Below, piece after piece: positions 1-7,186 of a stretch of DNA of 36,604 nt. The notes under the pieces are model-generated. The model was not told the origin of the DNA. It was given only the letters and a program-made list of their open reading frames with translations, and did no database searches. Both the position numbers and the translations under genes were made by a program. Where the stretch lies: contig NZ_JAFREL010000075.1 in the NCBI RefSeq assembly GCF_017377655.1, positions 1 through 36,604 on the forward strand. Reading direction: 5' to 3'. Source of the DNA: Candidatus Enterococcus ferrettii (lineage in GTDB: Bacteria; Bacillota; Bacilli; Lactobacillales; Enterococcaceae). The first letter of the stretch is position 1. Every line of letters starts with the position of its first letter.

Positions 1-234
1 GATTCCGATAGTGATTCAGAGCCTCAACCGAAAGTGGAGCCAACTCCGAAGAAAATCACGGGTCAAACAGCGAAGACATTGCCTAAAACAGGAGCTGACG
101 TGAAAGAATCTTCTAATCCAGCAACTGGTCTAGGATTGCTCGGTCTTGGATTACTTGGGTTGAAGGACAAGTTTAAACGAAAGAAACGTAAGAACAAAGA
201 CACGATTGATGAGTTTTTCGATCAAGAAGAGTAG
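1..234 (+). CDS. C-terminal end of an LPxTG wall-anchored surface protein (partial)
   Basis: The reading frame is open from base 1, so this is the tail of a gene that starts outside the window. What remains is an acidic Ser/Asp/Pro-rich linker, then LPKTG, a Gly/Leu-rich hydrophobic segment (GLGLLGLGLLGLKD) and a very basic stretch (KFKRKKRKNK). This order is the standard cell-wall sorting signal cut by class A sortases between Thr and Gly. The tail is unusual in continuing about a dozen mostly acidic residues (DTIDEFFDQEE) past the basic cluster, and the hydrophobic stretch is short. The protein's own function cannot be read from this fragment. A sortase gene starts 108 bases downstream, which suggests a substrate-enzyme pair. 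Confidence 0.85.
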   Translation, partial: DSDSDSEPQPKVEPTPKKITGQTAKTLPKTGADVKESSNPATGLGLLGLGLLGLKDKFKRKKRKNKDTIDEFFDQEE

Positions 235-245
235 AAAGCAGTAAG

Positions 246-306
246 GAAGCGAACGATCTCTCTAAATAAAAGAATTAATCTTTTTAGACGGATCGTTCGT
301 TTTTTT
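246..306 (+). terminator. Rho-independent terminator after the LPxTG gene
   Basis: The arm CGAACGATC (250-258) pairs perfectly with GATCGTTCG (291-299). The inner bases around CTAAA and TTTAG can extend the pairing, and a run of T follows (300-306). It lies between the partial wall-protein gene and the sortase gene, so the sortase probably has its own promoter or depends on partial read-through. Confidence 0.8.
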
Positions 307-342
307 CACCTTACGTATTTTTTTTTAATAGAAAGGGAAGAT

Positions 343-1044
343 ATGAAGAAAAAAATCGTTCAGTTTTGTTCTTTTTTGCTGATTGTTGTCGGACTTTTTC
401 TTCTATTTAATAAACCGCTGATCAATTATTTTGTAAAAAATACTGGGGCTGCCTATGACGTTAATCAGCTATCCAAGCAGGACTTAGAAAAGAACAAGCA
501 AAGAGAAGCCCCCTTTGATTTCGACCAGGTGAAATCGCTCACGTCAGAGGCGGTGTTAAAATCACAACTGGCTGGAGGAAAAAAGGAATTGCCAGTGATT
601 GCCAGTATTGCAATTCCTAGTGTGAAGATTCGGCTGCCGATTTTTAAAGGATTATCGAATGAGGCGTTGCTTTATGGTGCAGGTACGCTTTCGCCTGATC
701 AGGAAATGGGTGAGGGGAATTATGCCTTAGCCAGTCATCGATCGGATCAGCCAGATTTATTGTTTACGCCGTTAGAGAATATCATACTTGGTGACCTCAT
801 TTATTTAACCGACCTTTACCATGTGTATACATACGAAGTAATTGATAAGGAAAAGGTCGTACCAACTAAGACGGAAGTATTGGATGTCGTACCGGAGAAG
901 AAGCTTCTTACATTAATTACTTGTGGGGACTTATATGCAACGAATCGGTTGGTGGTTCAGGCAGAATTAATTGAAGTGACACCGATGAAGCAACTGTCAA
1001 AAGAAGCTGCCCAAGCCTTTCAGCTTCCAATTCAATCGTATTGA
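343..1044 (+). CDS. Class A sortase
   Basis: A 233-residue membrane-anchored transpeptidase that should join LPxTG proteins to the peptidoglycan precursor at the outer face of the membrane. Residues 5-22 form an N-terminal membrane anchor with the catalytic domain outside. The sortase triad is visible: His132 in ALASHRS, Cys194 in TLITC, and Arg202 in ATNRLVV. The TLxTC motif and N-terminal anchor fit class A. ATG 343 has an AGGGAAG ribosome site a few bases upstream. It lies between an LPxTG protein end and a run of genes that includes another LPKTG protein (9032-12376), so it may be a dedicated rather than housekeeping sortase; that is inference. About 20 residues beyond the catalytic core form a C-terminal extension. 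Confidence 0.93.
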   Translation: MKKKIVQFCSFLLIVVGLFLLFNKPLINYFVKNTGAAYDVNQLSKQDLEKNKQREAPFDFDQVKSLTSEAVLKSQLAGGKKELPVIASIAIPSVKIRLPIFKGLSNEALLYGAGTLSPDQEMGEGNYALASHRSDQPDLLFTPLENIILGDLIYLTDLYHVYTYEVIDKEKVVPTKTEVLDVVPEKKLLTLITCGDLYATNRLVVQAELIEVTPMKQLSKEAAQAFQLPIQSY

Positions 1045-1086
1045 AAGCTGACATACTGCTGATGTAGAGAAAAGGAAGTGAAACGT

Positions 1087-1785
1087 GTGCGGTTGATTTT
1101 ATTGTTAACCAAGAATGTTTTAGTCGAACAACGCCTGCAGGAACAATTGCAGCAGTTGAATTACGAAGTATTGTGTTCGGTTCAGGTGTTTCAACACTTG
1201 AGAAAAGAAGGTCGGGTAATGGTGGATCATCAAGTCGTTATCTTCAGTGAGACCATTACCAATAAAGAAATTGAAGAGATTTTACCTAAATTGGTCAGCG
1301 GAAATATCGTGATCTTTCGCAAATTCAGTGTGGCGCCCTCTGTAGAAGAACAGGAACAGTTGCGAGCCTTAGGACTGACCGAATGGCTTACGAACAATAC
1401 CCCACTGGACCAGTTACGGGAACGACTGGCAGAGAAGATGGATGAAGTCCAGCAGACCGAAGAGGAACAACGGGTTTCGGTTTATCAGCACTCAGCGATG
1501 ACCGAAAAGCTGCGGGAACAGTTCATAAATACCTTAACAAAAAAAGAGAAGCAGGTGTTTCTTTATTTACAGGAAGCTAACGGGGAGATCGTGTCGCGCG
1601 AAGAACTGTGTGCGTACCTGTGGCAAGAAACCTTAGGCCACTCTCGCATGTCACAGCTGTCCGTGTTAGTGAAAAAGATTAAGCAAAAGTTGACCGCCGC
1701 AGGTTTCAGGGAAGAGTTATTACGGACGATTTGGGGCTGTGGGTATTGTTTGACGCCTGAGCTTTCGTTGGAGCTGGTGGAATGA
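1087..1785 (+). CDS. Winged-helix regulator with pseudo-receiver domain (copy 1)
   Basis: A transcription regulator of about 232 residues. The C-terminal ~90 residues match the OmpR/PhoB winged-helix fold (LTKKEKQVFLYLQE, then SREELCAYLW and a terminal GCGYCL hairpin like the usual GxGY wing). The N-terminal ~110 residues resemble a receiver in layout, but the acidic pocket is LLTKN and the phospho-Asp position reads FSETIT, so normal phosphorylation looks impossible. I chose GTG 1087: the AGGAAG site at 1073-1078 is 8 bases upstream, and the resulting start aligns with the MNKVLLLTKN start of the next gene. GTG 1078 would overlap the ribosome site. No histidine kinase lies nearby. Targets are probably the surface genes around it (inference). 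Confidence 0.8.
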   Translation: MRLILLLTKNVLVEQRLQEQLQQLNYEVLCSVQVFQHLRKEGRVMVDHQVVIFSETITNKEIEEILPKLVSGNIVIFRKFSVAPSVEEQEQLRALGLTEWLTNNTPLDQLRERLAEKMDEVQQTEEEQRVSVYQHSAMTEKLREQFINTLTKKEKQVFLYLQEANGEIVSREELCAYLWQETLGHSRMSQLSVLVKKIKQKLTAAGFREELLRTIWGCGYCLTPELSLELVE

Positions 1786-1822
1786 AGCAAGAATAACTAA
1801 TTAGATAAAGGAGTGTGAGTGC

Positions 1823-2575
1823 ATGAATAAAGTACTACTTCTCACAAAAAATATATTAGCCGAACAACAACTACAAAAGCAGCTGCAGTTACTGAATTAT
1901 GAAGTGTTTTGTTCTTCTGAAGGGGTGAAGAATGCACAAATGTTTGCCGTTTTTCAGTTCTTTCCCATTATCATGTTGAGTGAAACAATTAGTAACTTGG
2001 AAGCGAAAAAATTGCTTGCAGCGATTGGCGAAGGGAAGAATCTGGTGATTCGCTTGACTTCTGAAAGTGAACCCAATGAAGAAGAGAGGGAAGCCGGAAT
2101 CAGCGGCTATTTATCAAAAATATTGCCTTTTGACAGTATGCGAGAGAAATTAGTGCTGCTGCAAGGGATTTTTTATGAAGAACGCATAGAAAGCGAAAGT
2201 CGGGAATGTCCGCCGATTCAAAATATGGAGAACCGTTCTTTGCAGACATCAGCCGGGCGTATTTTCTTCTCGAAAAAGGAAGAGCGCTTGTTTAAATTGC
2301 TGCTGGAGGCGCAAGGCAGAATGCTATCACGCAAAGAAATTTGCGACATCCTGTGGTCGGAAGGGGAAACAGATTCCAACCGCAGCCAGCTTTCTTGTAT
2401 TGCCACGAAGATCAAAAGCAAGTTTAAGAATATCGGCTATCAAGGAGATACCATTATTACAAAATGGGGACAAGGCTATGCCTTGGCACCTAGCTTTTAC
2501 ACTTATCTGACCACTGGCCAACTGGACACAGAGTATCTGAGAGAATCGAATCAAATGAGTTCCGTAACTGTTTAA
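1823..2575 (+). CDS. Winged-helix regulator with pseudo-receiver domain (copy 2)
   Basis: A 250-residue paralogue of the preceding gene, 37 bases downstream with an AAAGGAG site before ATG 1823. Both share LLLTKN, AEQ/VEQ-LQ-QLQ-LNYEV, and SETI-N at the site where a receiver has its phosphorylated Asp, followed by an OmpR-type winged helix (FSKKEERLFKLLLEAQG, SRKEICDILW, KWGQGYAL). It has a longer C-terminal tail of about 30 residues after the wing. The conserved non-canonical receiver residues in both copies suggest an ancestral loss of phosphorylation rather than decay. The pair arose by tandem duplication and may form heterodimers or control different genes; neither can be decided from sequence. 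Confidence 0.8.
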   Translation: MNKVLLLTKNILAEQQLQKQLQLLNYEVFCSSEGVKNAQMFAVFQFFPIIMLSETISNLEAKKLLAAIGEGKNLVIRLTSESEPNEEEREAGISGYLSKILPFDSMREKLVLLQGIFYEERIESESRECPPIQNMENRSLQTSAGRIFFSKKEERLFKLLLEAQGRMLSRKEICDILWSEGETDSNRSQLSCIATKIKSKFKNIGYQGDTIITKWGQGYALAPSFYTYLTTGQLDTEYLRESNQMSSVTV

Positions 2576-2620
2576 TTAGTGAAGCGACAGGTGAAGGAAT
2601 ATGTAGAAGTGAGGGGACGC

Positions 2621-3004
2621 ATGAAAGCCATTGTGATGGATATTGATAATACCTTTTGTGAGAAAAAGGGTGAGAAGGAATACACCGATCTTGAACCAAT
2701 TCAAGAAGTGGTGGATCAAATGAAGCAATACAAGGAAAAGGGCTACAAAATCATCTTGTACACAGCTCGACAAATGCGAACTTACCAAGGAAATGTTGGT
2801 TTGATTACTGCCAACATGGTGCCTGTATTGACGGAATGGTTAGAAAAATGGGGCATCCCTTATGACGAATTGCATGTGGGGAAGCCTTGGTGTGGTCAAG
2901 GCTTCTATGTTGATGATCGTGCCATTCGTCCCAGTGAATTTCTGGAATGGACGGAAGAAGAAATTTTACAACGAATTGAGGATGACCGATGGAAGCAGTC
3001 ATGA
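2621..3004 (+). CDS. Small HAD-family phosphatase of capsule-type gene clusters
   Basis: A 127-residue HAD-superfamily hydrolase. Motif I is DIDNT (Asp nucleophile and Asp acid/base near residues 7 and 9), motif II is in ILYTAR, the motif III Lys is in VGKPWC, and motif IV is YVDD. No cap domain is present. The sequence has the flavour of small phosphatases that sit next to nucleotidyltransferase and kinase genes in polysaccharide clusters, where they dephosphorylate a sugar- or polyol-phosphate intermediate; the substrate here is unknown. ATG 2621 follows a GAGGGG site (2611-2616) and starts the fold directly at MKAIVMDIDNT; the upstream GTG 2579 lacks a site. The 3' end overlaps the next gene by 16 bases, implying coupled translation. 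Confidence 0.85.
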   Translation: MKAIVMDIDNTFCEKKGEKEYTDLEPIQEVVDQMKQYKEKGYKIILYTARQMRTYQGNVGLITANMVPVLTEWLEKWGIPYDELHVGKPWCGQGFYVDDRAIRPSEFLEWTEEEILQRIEDDRWKQS

Positions 3005-4653
3005 TTTTAAATACCAAAAAGATTTCGGCGGATATGCAAAAGCGCTTTGGTGCGATTTATCCACTAATGTTGCCTTTTGAAGAGGGCACGATTGAGGAAA
3101 GCTTGTTAGAGAAATACCGTGAGAAAGACTATGTATTTATTCTATCTGACGAAAGTCAGGCGGAGTCGGATGAACCGTTCCGGAAACGTTCGAAATCTGT
3201 GTATGAGCTATTTATGACAAGTAAAGAAAGTCGGACGTTGTTGCAGGTAGTTCGGAATGGGTTGAAGCGGATCCTGTCTTTGGTGAATGAAGATTTTCAT
3301 CTAACGATTAACTTTGGCGACACCTATGTACTGGACGATTCGTCTGAGGTTGCAGATTATATTGTGATTGGTGAACGAGACAACGCCGTCCCTTGGACAA
3401 GTGTAATTCGAGAAGAGAAGCGATTGAAGTTTAGCAATAAAAACGAAGGAGCGCAAAATAAACCAAGCAGCCAATTGGTAGCAGGGGTCTTTGGCTTCCA
3501 AAGCAGCCGGGAATTTTTACTTTCTTGTATGTCTGTACTGCTGGAGGAATACGAACAGGGGAAGAACGGCCGAGATGACAGTCGTTCTTTTTATGAAGCA
3601 ATCAAGGATTATGATGAAAACTATCATTCCGTTGACTTGCTTTCGACCAATGCTTGGTTGGACTTAGGCCATGAGAAGGAATACTTAGAAACGAAGAAAT
3701 TGGTTCAAGCTCGTTTCTTTAACTCAATTACGATAGATGATCAACGAGGGATTCTAACTAAGAAGAGTGACGATACAAAAAAACTGATACACGAAATCGA
3801 ATGGTACATCAAGATGCCAGAGGAATTACAATTCTTTACTCCGCGGATTTACAACTATTCATTAGACAAAGAGCAGCCTTGTGTCGAGATGGAATATTAC
3901 CCCTATGAAACCCTGCATAATCTATACATCTACGGAAATTTGGAGATCAGTGATTGGGAAAAGATCATGGACAAGCTGCTGTTTGTGAGACAAGAGATGA
4001 AGCTGCATTCAGAGAATAAACAACTGGACCCACAGGATTTGAAAGATATTTACTACCAGAAAACCGTGGCCCGAGTAGAACGATTGATGGAGGATCCGGC
4101 GTTTGAAGTGTTTTATGAGAATGCACCAACAATTAATGGAGTGACGTATCAACCCGTGAAGGCAATCATGGAACAGTTACTTAACTTATTAGAAGACAAT
4201 CAGCTGATTAGTGAAAAGTCGGCTTCGATTATTCATGGCGATTTTTGTCTAAGCAATATTTTATTTGAAGTAAGTAATCAACTAGTGAAGCTGATTGATC
4301 CTCGTGGCAAGTTTGGCTCCTTTGATATTTATGGGGATGAGTTTTACGACATCGCGAAGATCATGCACAGCTTTGAAGGCGCTTATGATCATATTATTAC
4401 GGATCAATTCAGTTTAGAGCAGGAATCTTCAACTGTTTATTCGTACACGATTCATAAGACGGAGCTGCAGAATGAGATTACAGAATTGGTGAACGAGAGT
4501 ATTGCCAAACTTTATCCGATTGAGCAGGTTCGATTAATCGAAGGGTTGTTGTTCTTGTCAATGATTCCGCTGCATGCGGATTATCCAGACCGGCAGAAGA
4601 TTATGTTTGGGCAGGCGATGAAGTTGTTGATGCCTTATTTGGGAGGCAGCTGA
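2989..4653 (+). CDS. Degenerate nucleotidyltransferase-like domain fused to an APH/choline-kinase-type phosphotransferase
   Basis: A 554-residue two-part cytoplasmic protein. The C-terminal part (about 240-554) has the kinase motifs of the APH/choline kinase fold: the catalytic loop HGDFCLSN (His416, Asp418, Asn423) and the metal-binding LIDPRG (Asp437). The N-terminal part has a WLDLGH motif at 223-228 with the following ETKKLVQARFFN, as in capsule proteins that carry a sugar nucleotidyltransferase domain before the kinase. However, I find no glycine-rich GxGxR nucleotide loop near the N-terminus, so this domain may be inactive or only bind substrate. ATG 2989 follows GAGGAT by 5 bases. The overlaps with both neighbours (16 bases upstream, TGATG downstream) point to a stable complex or pathway: phosphorylate, activate, transfer. 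The phosphorylated compound is not identified. Confidence 0.78.
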   Translation: MEAVMILNTKKISADMQKRFGAIYPLMLPFEEGTIEESLLEKYREKDYVFILSDESQAESDEPFRKRSKSVYELFMTSKESRTLLQVVRNGLKRILSLVNEDFHLTINFGDTYVLDDSSEVADYIVIGERDNAVPWTSVIREEKRLKFSNKNEGAQNKPSSQLVAGVFGFQSSREFLLSCMSVLLEEYEQGKNGRDDSRSFYEAIKDYDENYHSVDLLSTNAWLDLGHEKEYLETKKLVQARFFNSITIDDQRGILTKKSDDTKKLIHEIEWYIKMPEELQFFTPRIYNYSLDKEQPCVEMEYYPYETLHNLYIYGNLEISDWEKIMDKLLFVRQEMKLHSENKQLDPQDLKDIYYQKTVARVERLMEDPAFEVFYENAPTINGVTYQPVKAIMEQLLNLLEDNQLISEKSASIIHGDFCLSNILFEVSNQLVKLIDPRGKFGSFDIYGDEFYDIAKIMHSFEGAYDHIITDQFSLEQESSTVYSYTIHKTELQNEITELVNESIAKLYPIEQVRLIEGLLFLSMIPLHADYPDRQKIMFGQAMKLLMPYLGGS

Positions 4654-5390
4654 TGAAAGTCATTATTACCATGGCTGGTCGAGGCAGCCGCTTTACCAAA
4701 CAAGGCTATACACAGCCCAAACATGAAATCATGGCTGGGGATCGCAGCTTGTTCTCGTGGGCAATAGGCTCATTAAAACAGTTTTTTGACGAAACCTTTC
4801 TTTTTATCGTCAGAAAAGGGAGCTATTCTCCGACGTATTTAATAGAAGAAATTGTGGGATTAGGAATTAAAACCTACGACATCATCGAGTTAGACGAAGT
4901 GACCAATGGACAAGCCGACACGGTTATGCAGGCAGCGGAATTTATAAATAAGGATGAAGATCTTCTAATCTACAACATCGATACTACAATTCAGCCTGAG
5001 TATCTTTCCAAAGAAGCCATTCGCCAAGCGGATGGCAGTGTCCCCTTGTTTAAAGCAGAAGGGACTCATTGGTCCTTTGCCAAGCTTGATAGACCTCAGG
5101 AGCGGATTACAGAGATGGCAGAAAAACGACCGATCTCTTCTTGGGGATCGGTAGGCTTATATTATTTCCGCCAATGGCAGGATTTCTCTGAAGCCTTTGA
5201 AGTAATGTCCGATCAATTATTAGCCGAGTATGGCGAGATTTATATTGCCCCTTTGTATAACTATTTGATTGAACGAGGAAAAACGATTCATCCGGTATTT
5301 TTACCTGAGGATAGTTACGCGGCACTTGGCACGCCGGAGGAGTTAGAAACATTTATCAAAAATAATGCGCACTTTGTGGAGGAATTCTAA
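4653..5390 (+). CDS. Sugar-phosphate-type nucleotidyltransferase
   Basis: A 245-residue NTP-transferase-fold enzyme (glycosyltransferase-A-like). The nucleotide loop is MAGRGSRF (residues 7-14), followed by GYTQPK with the conserved Lys, then NGQADTV, and a metal-binding Asp in YNIDTT (108-111). The family activates a phosphorylated sugar or alcohol to its NDP or CMP form. The TGATG overlap with the kinase gene suggests it takes that enzyme's product. Together with the HAD phosphatase this is the usual minimum for making an activated decoration of a surface glycan. Base and substrate specificity cannot be told from the sequence. Confidence 0.82.
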   Translation: MKVIITMAGRGSRFTKQGYTQPKHEIMAGDRSLFSWAIGSLKQFFDETFLFIVRKGSYSPTYLIEEIVGLGIKTYDIIELDEVTNGQADTVMQAAEFINKDEDLLIYNIDTTIQPEYLSKEAIRQADGSVPLFKAEGTHWSFAKLDRPQERITEMAEKRPISSWGSVGLYYFRQWQDFSEAFEVMSDQLLAEYGEIYIAPLYNYLIERGKTIHPVFLPEDSYAALGTPEELETFIKNNAHFVEEF

Positions 5391-5393
5391 ATA

Positions 5394-7172
5394 ATGCACT
5401 ATTCAAAAGACAATCGTACGTCTATCGACTATATAACGGAAACAGAACCAACCGGAGACAAAGGACTAGGTAGTTTACTGGTTCTCTTACAGGTACTTCA
5501 GGCAGTGGATGCAGGGGAGTTATTACTAACAGACCAAGTCAAAGTGAATGAGGTCATTGCGAAAGAAAAACGTTCACCAAATGCGGTTCAATTTGATCAA
5601 GGGGAATCTATTTCTCTAAGCGAATTGATTCGACTACACATTTGCACGATGGGACCAGATACCAGCCTATTGTTAGCCAAGCTGTTTAGAGAACAAACGA
5701 AAAGAAGTTGTCAAAAGGCAATTGATGCCTTTGTTGCTGAAAATGAATTAACGGAAAACTGTTGTAAAAATATCTCGGGACGGAAAAAAAGAAACGATCC
5801 TCAAAGCTATACTATCCAAGATGTAAAGAAAATCAGTGCAATGTTCATGGAGCTATCGAAGGAATTATTGGCTTACTTTATCGACGTCGAATGTGTTCAC
5901 AAGGGCAAACTGTTTAAGAAGCAGGGACATCTGGTGGGGGAACGAGAAGTAGGCTATCGAATTTCATGGTTAAACAACAGTATCGTATTTGATGACCACA
6001 CACTGGTAGTTGTTTTAGAGGCAGAAAATGCGTTTGAATTGGACCAGCAGCTTTTAAAACTGTGGTTTGAAGAAGACGATGAAGACCTCAGTATTGAAAA
6101 ACTAGTAAAAGAAAACAAAAAACAAAAAACGTTTCGGAAAAAGAACGTCACTATGACAGTCGTTGGAGACACGTATTTAGGAGAATGGTATTCCGAAAGA
6201 AGAATCAAACGAAATCAGTGGGATCCGTTGACTGAAGAAGGCTATGATTTTTCCTTTGAGAAGGTCCAATCTTTCTTAGATGAAGCAGATTTCACTATTG
6301 CCAATTTGGAAGCTGTTTTGGTGGATGATCCTACTGTCTCACCAATGAAAAGGAAAAAGAAATTTGTGTTGGGGGCAAAAGCAGACCTAACCGCCGAAAC
6401 CTTCAAAAAGCATGGCATTGACTTAGTGACCCTAGCTACGAATCATACCAACGACTTTGGTCGCGCGGGCGTCCTATCCACACTCGCTGCCTTGAAAAAA
6501 CAGAAAATTGCGGCAATTGGTTCGGGACATACCTTTCTTGAAGCACTTTGTCCCTATCGGTTAAAAACTAAAAGCCAGGACCTATTCATTTTTAACGGCT
6601 ATTGGTTTAGAAATGGTCAATACAATGAGTTTGGCATGTATGCCCAAGGGGATCATTTAGGAGGAAATTGTCTATCTCAACAATTATTCCGCACGATTCA
6701 ACGAACAAAAGAGGAATTTCCTGCCTCAAAAGTAATCGTTCTTTGCCATTGGGGGATTGATTTCCAACACATTAATCCAACACAACGTTTCTTAGCACGA
6801 CGCTTAGTCGAAGCAGGTGCGGACTTGATTATGGGACACGGTCCACATGCGATTCAACCCATTGAACAAGTCGATGGCGTGGATGTTCTTTATAGCTTGG
6901 GCAATTTTGTCTTCAATAGTAATGGCGAGTTTGACACTCATTCGGAGGCACTTCCCTATGGCATGGTTACGCAGTTGAAGCTTGAAGATGACCAAATGCT
7001 TCTTCAGGCACAGATGATTTATGCTGAAAATCATCTAACCAGATGGCAGCCTCGGAAAGTGGATAGGGAGGATTTCAATCGAATCCTAGAAACCTGGGGT
7101 GAAGCCAACCTACAAGAACTGGGCTGGCAGATCAATCGAGAAGACGGCACACTGACAAAACAAGTGTGGTAG
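5394..7172 (+). CDS. CapA/PGA_cap-type protein with an inactive DD-peptidase-like N-terminal domain
   Basis: A 592-residue protein. Residues about 255-545 are a CapA (poly-gamma-glutamate capsule, calcineurin-like fold) domain with its signatures intact: VVGDTYLG (Asp259), NLEAVL (304-309), ATNHTNDFG (Asn350, His351), CHWG (His452), MGHGPHAIQP (His482, His485) and YSLGNFVF. The first ~240 residues follow the layout of S11 D-Ala-D-Ala carboxypeptidases (GSLLVLLQVLQAVDAGELLLTDQVKV), but the SxxK, SxN and KTG catalytic motifs are not there. There is no clear signal peptide or membrane helix, which is odd for CapA homologues. ATG 5394 has GGAGG at 5378-5382; the preceding gene ends 3 bases away. 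A role in attaching or modifying an anionic surface polymer is likely but unproven. Confidence 0.8.
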   Translation: MHYSKDNRTSIDYITETEPTGDKGLGSLLVLLQVLQAVDAGELLLTDQVKVNEVIAKEKRSPNAVQFDQGESISLSELIRLHICTMGPDTSLLLAKLFREQTKRSCQKAIDAFVAENELTENCCKNISGRKKRNDPQSYTIQDVKKISAMFMELSKELLAYFIDVECVHKGKLFKKQGHLVGEREVGYRISWLNNSIVFDDHTLVVVLEAENAFELDQQLLKLWFEEDDEDLSIEKLVKENKKQKTFRKKNVTMTVVGDTYLGEWYSERRIKRNQWDPLTEEGYDFSFEKVQSFLDEADFTIANLEAVLVDDPTVSPMKRKKKFVLGAKADLTAETFKKHGIDLVTLATNHTNDFGRAGVLSTLAALKKQKIAAIGSGHTFLEALCPYRLKTKSQDLFIFNGYWFRNGQYNEFGMYAQGDHLGGNCLSQQLFRTIQRTKEEFPASKVIVLCHWGIDFQHINPTQRFLARRLVEAGADLIMGHGPHAIQPIEQVDGVDVLYSLGNFVFNSNGEFDTHSEALPYGMVTQLKLEDDQMLLQAQMIYAENHLTRWQPRKVDREDFNRILETWGEANLQELGWQINREDGTLTKQVW

Positions 7173-7186
7173 GAGAGGAAAACAAG

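Noticed and set aside
2579..2620. Upstream GTG start extending the HAD phosphatase by 14 codons
   Set aside because: No ribosome site precedes it, and the extra residues lie before the start of the fold, whereas ATG 2621 has GAGGGG.
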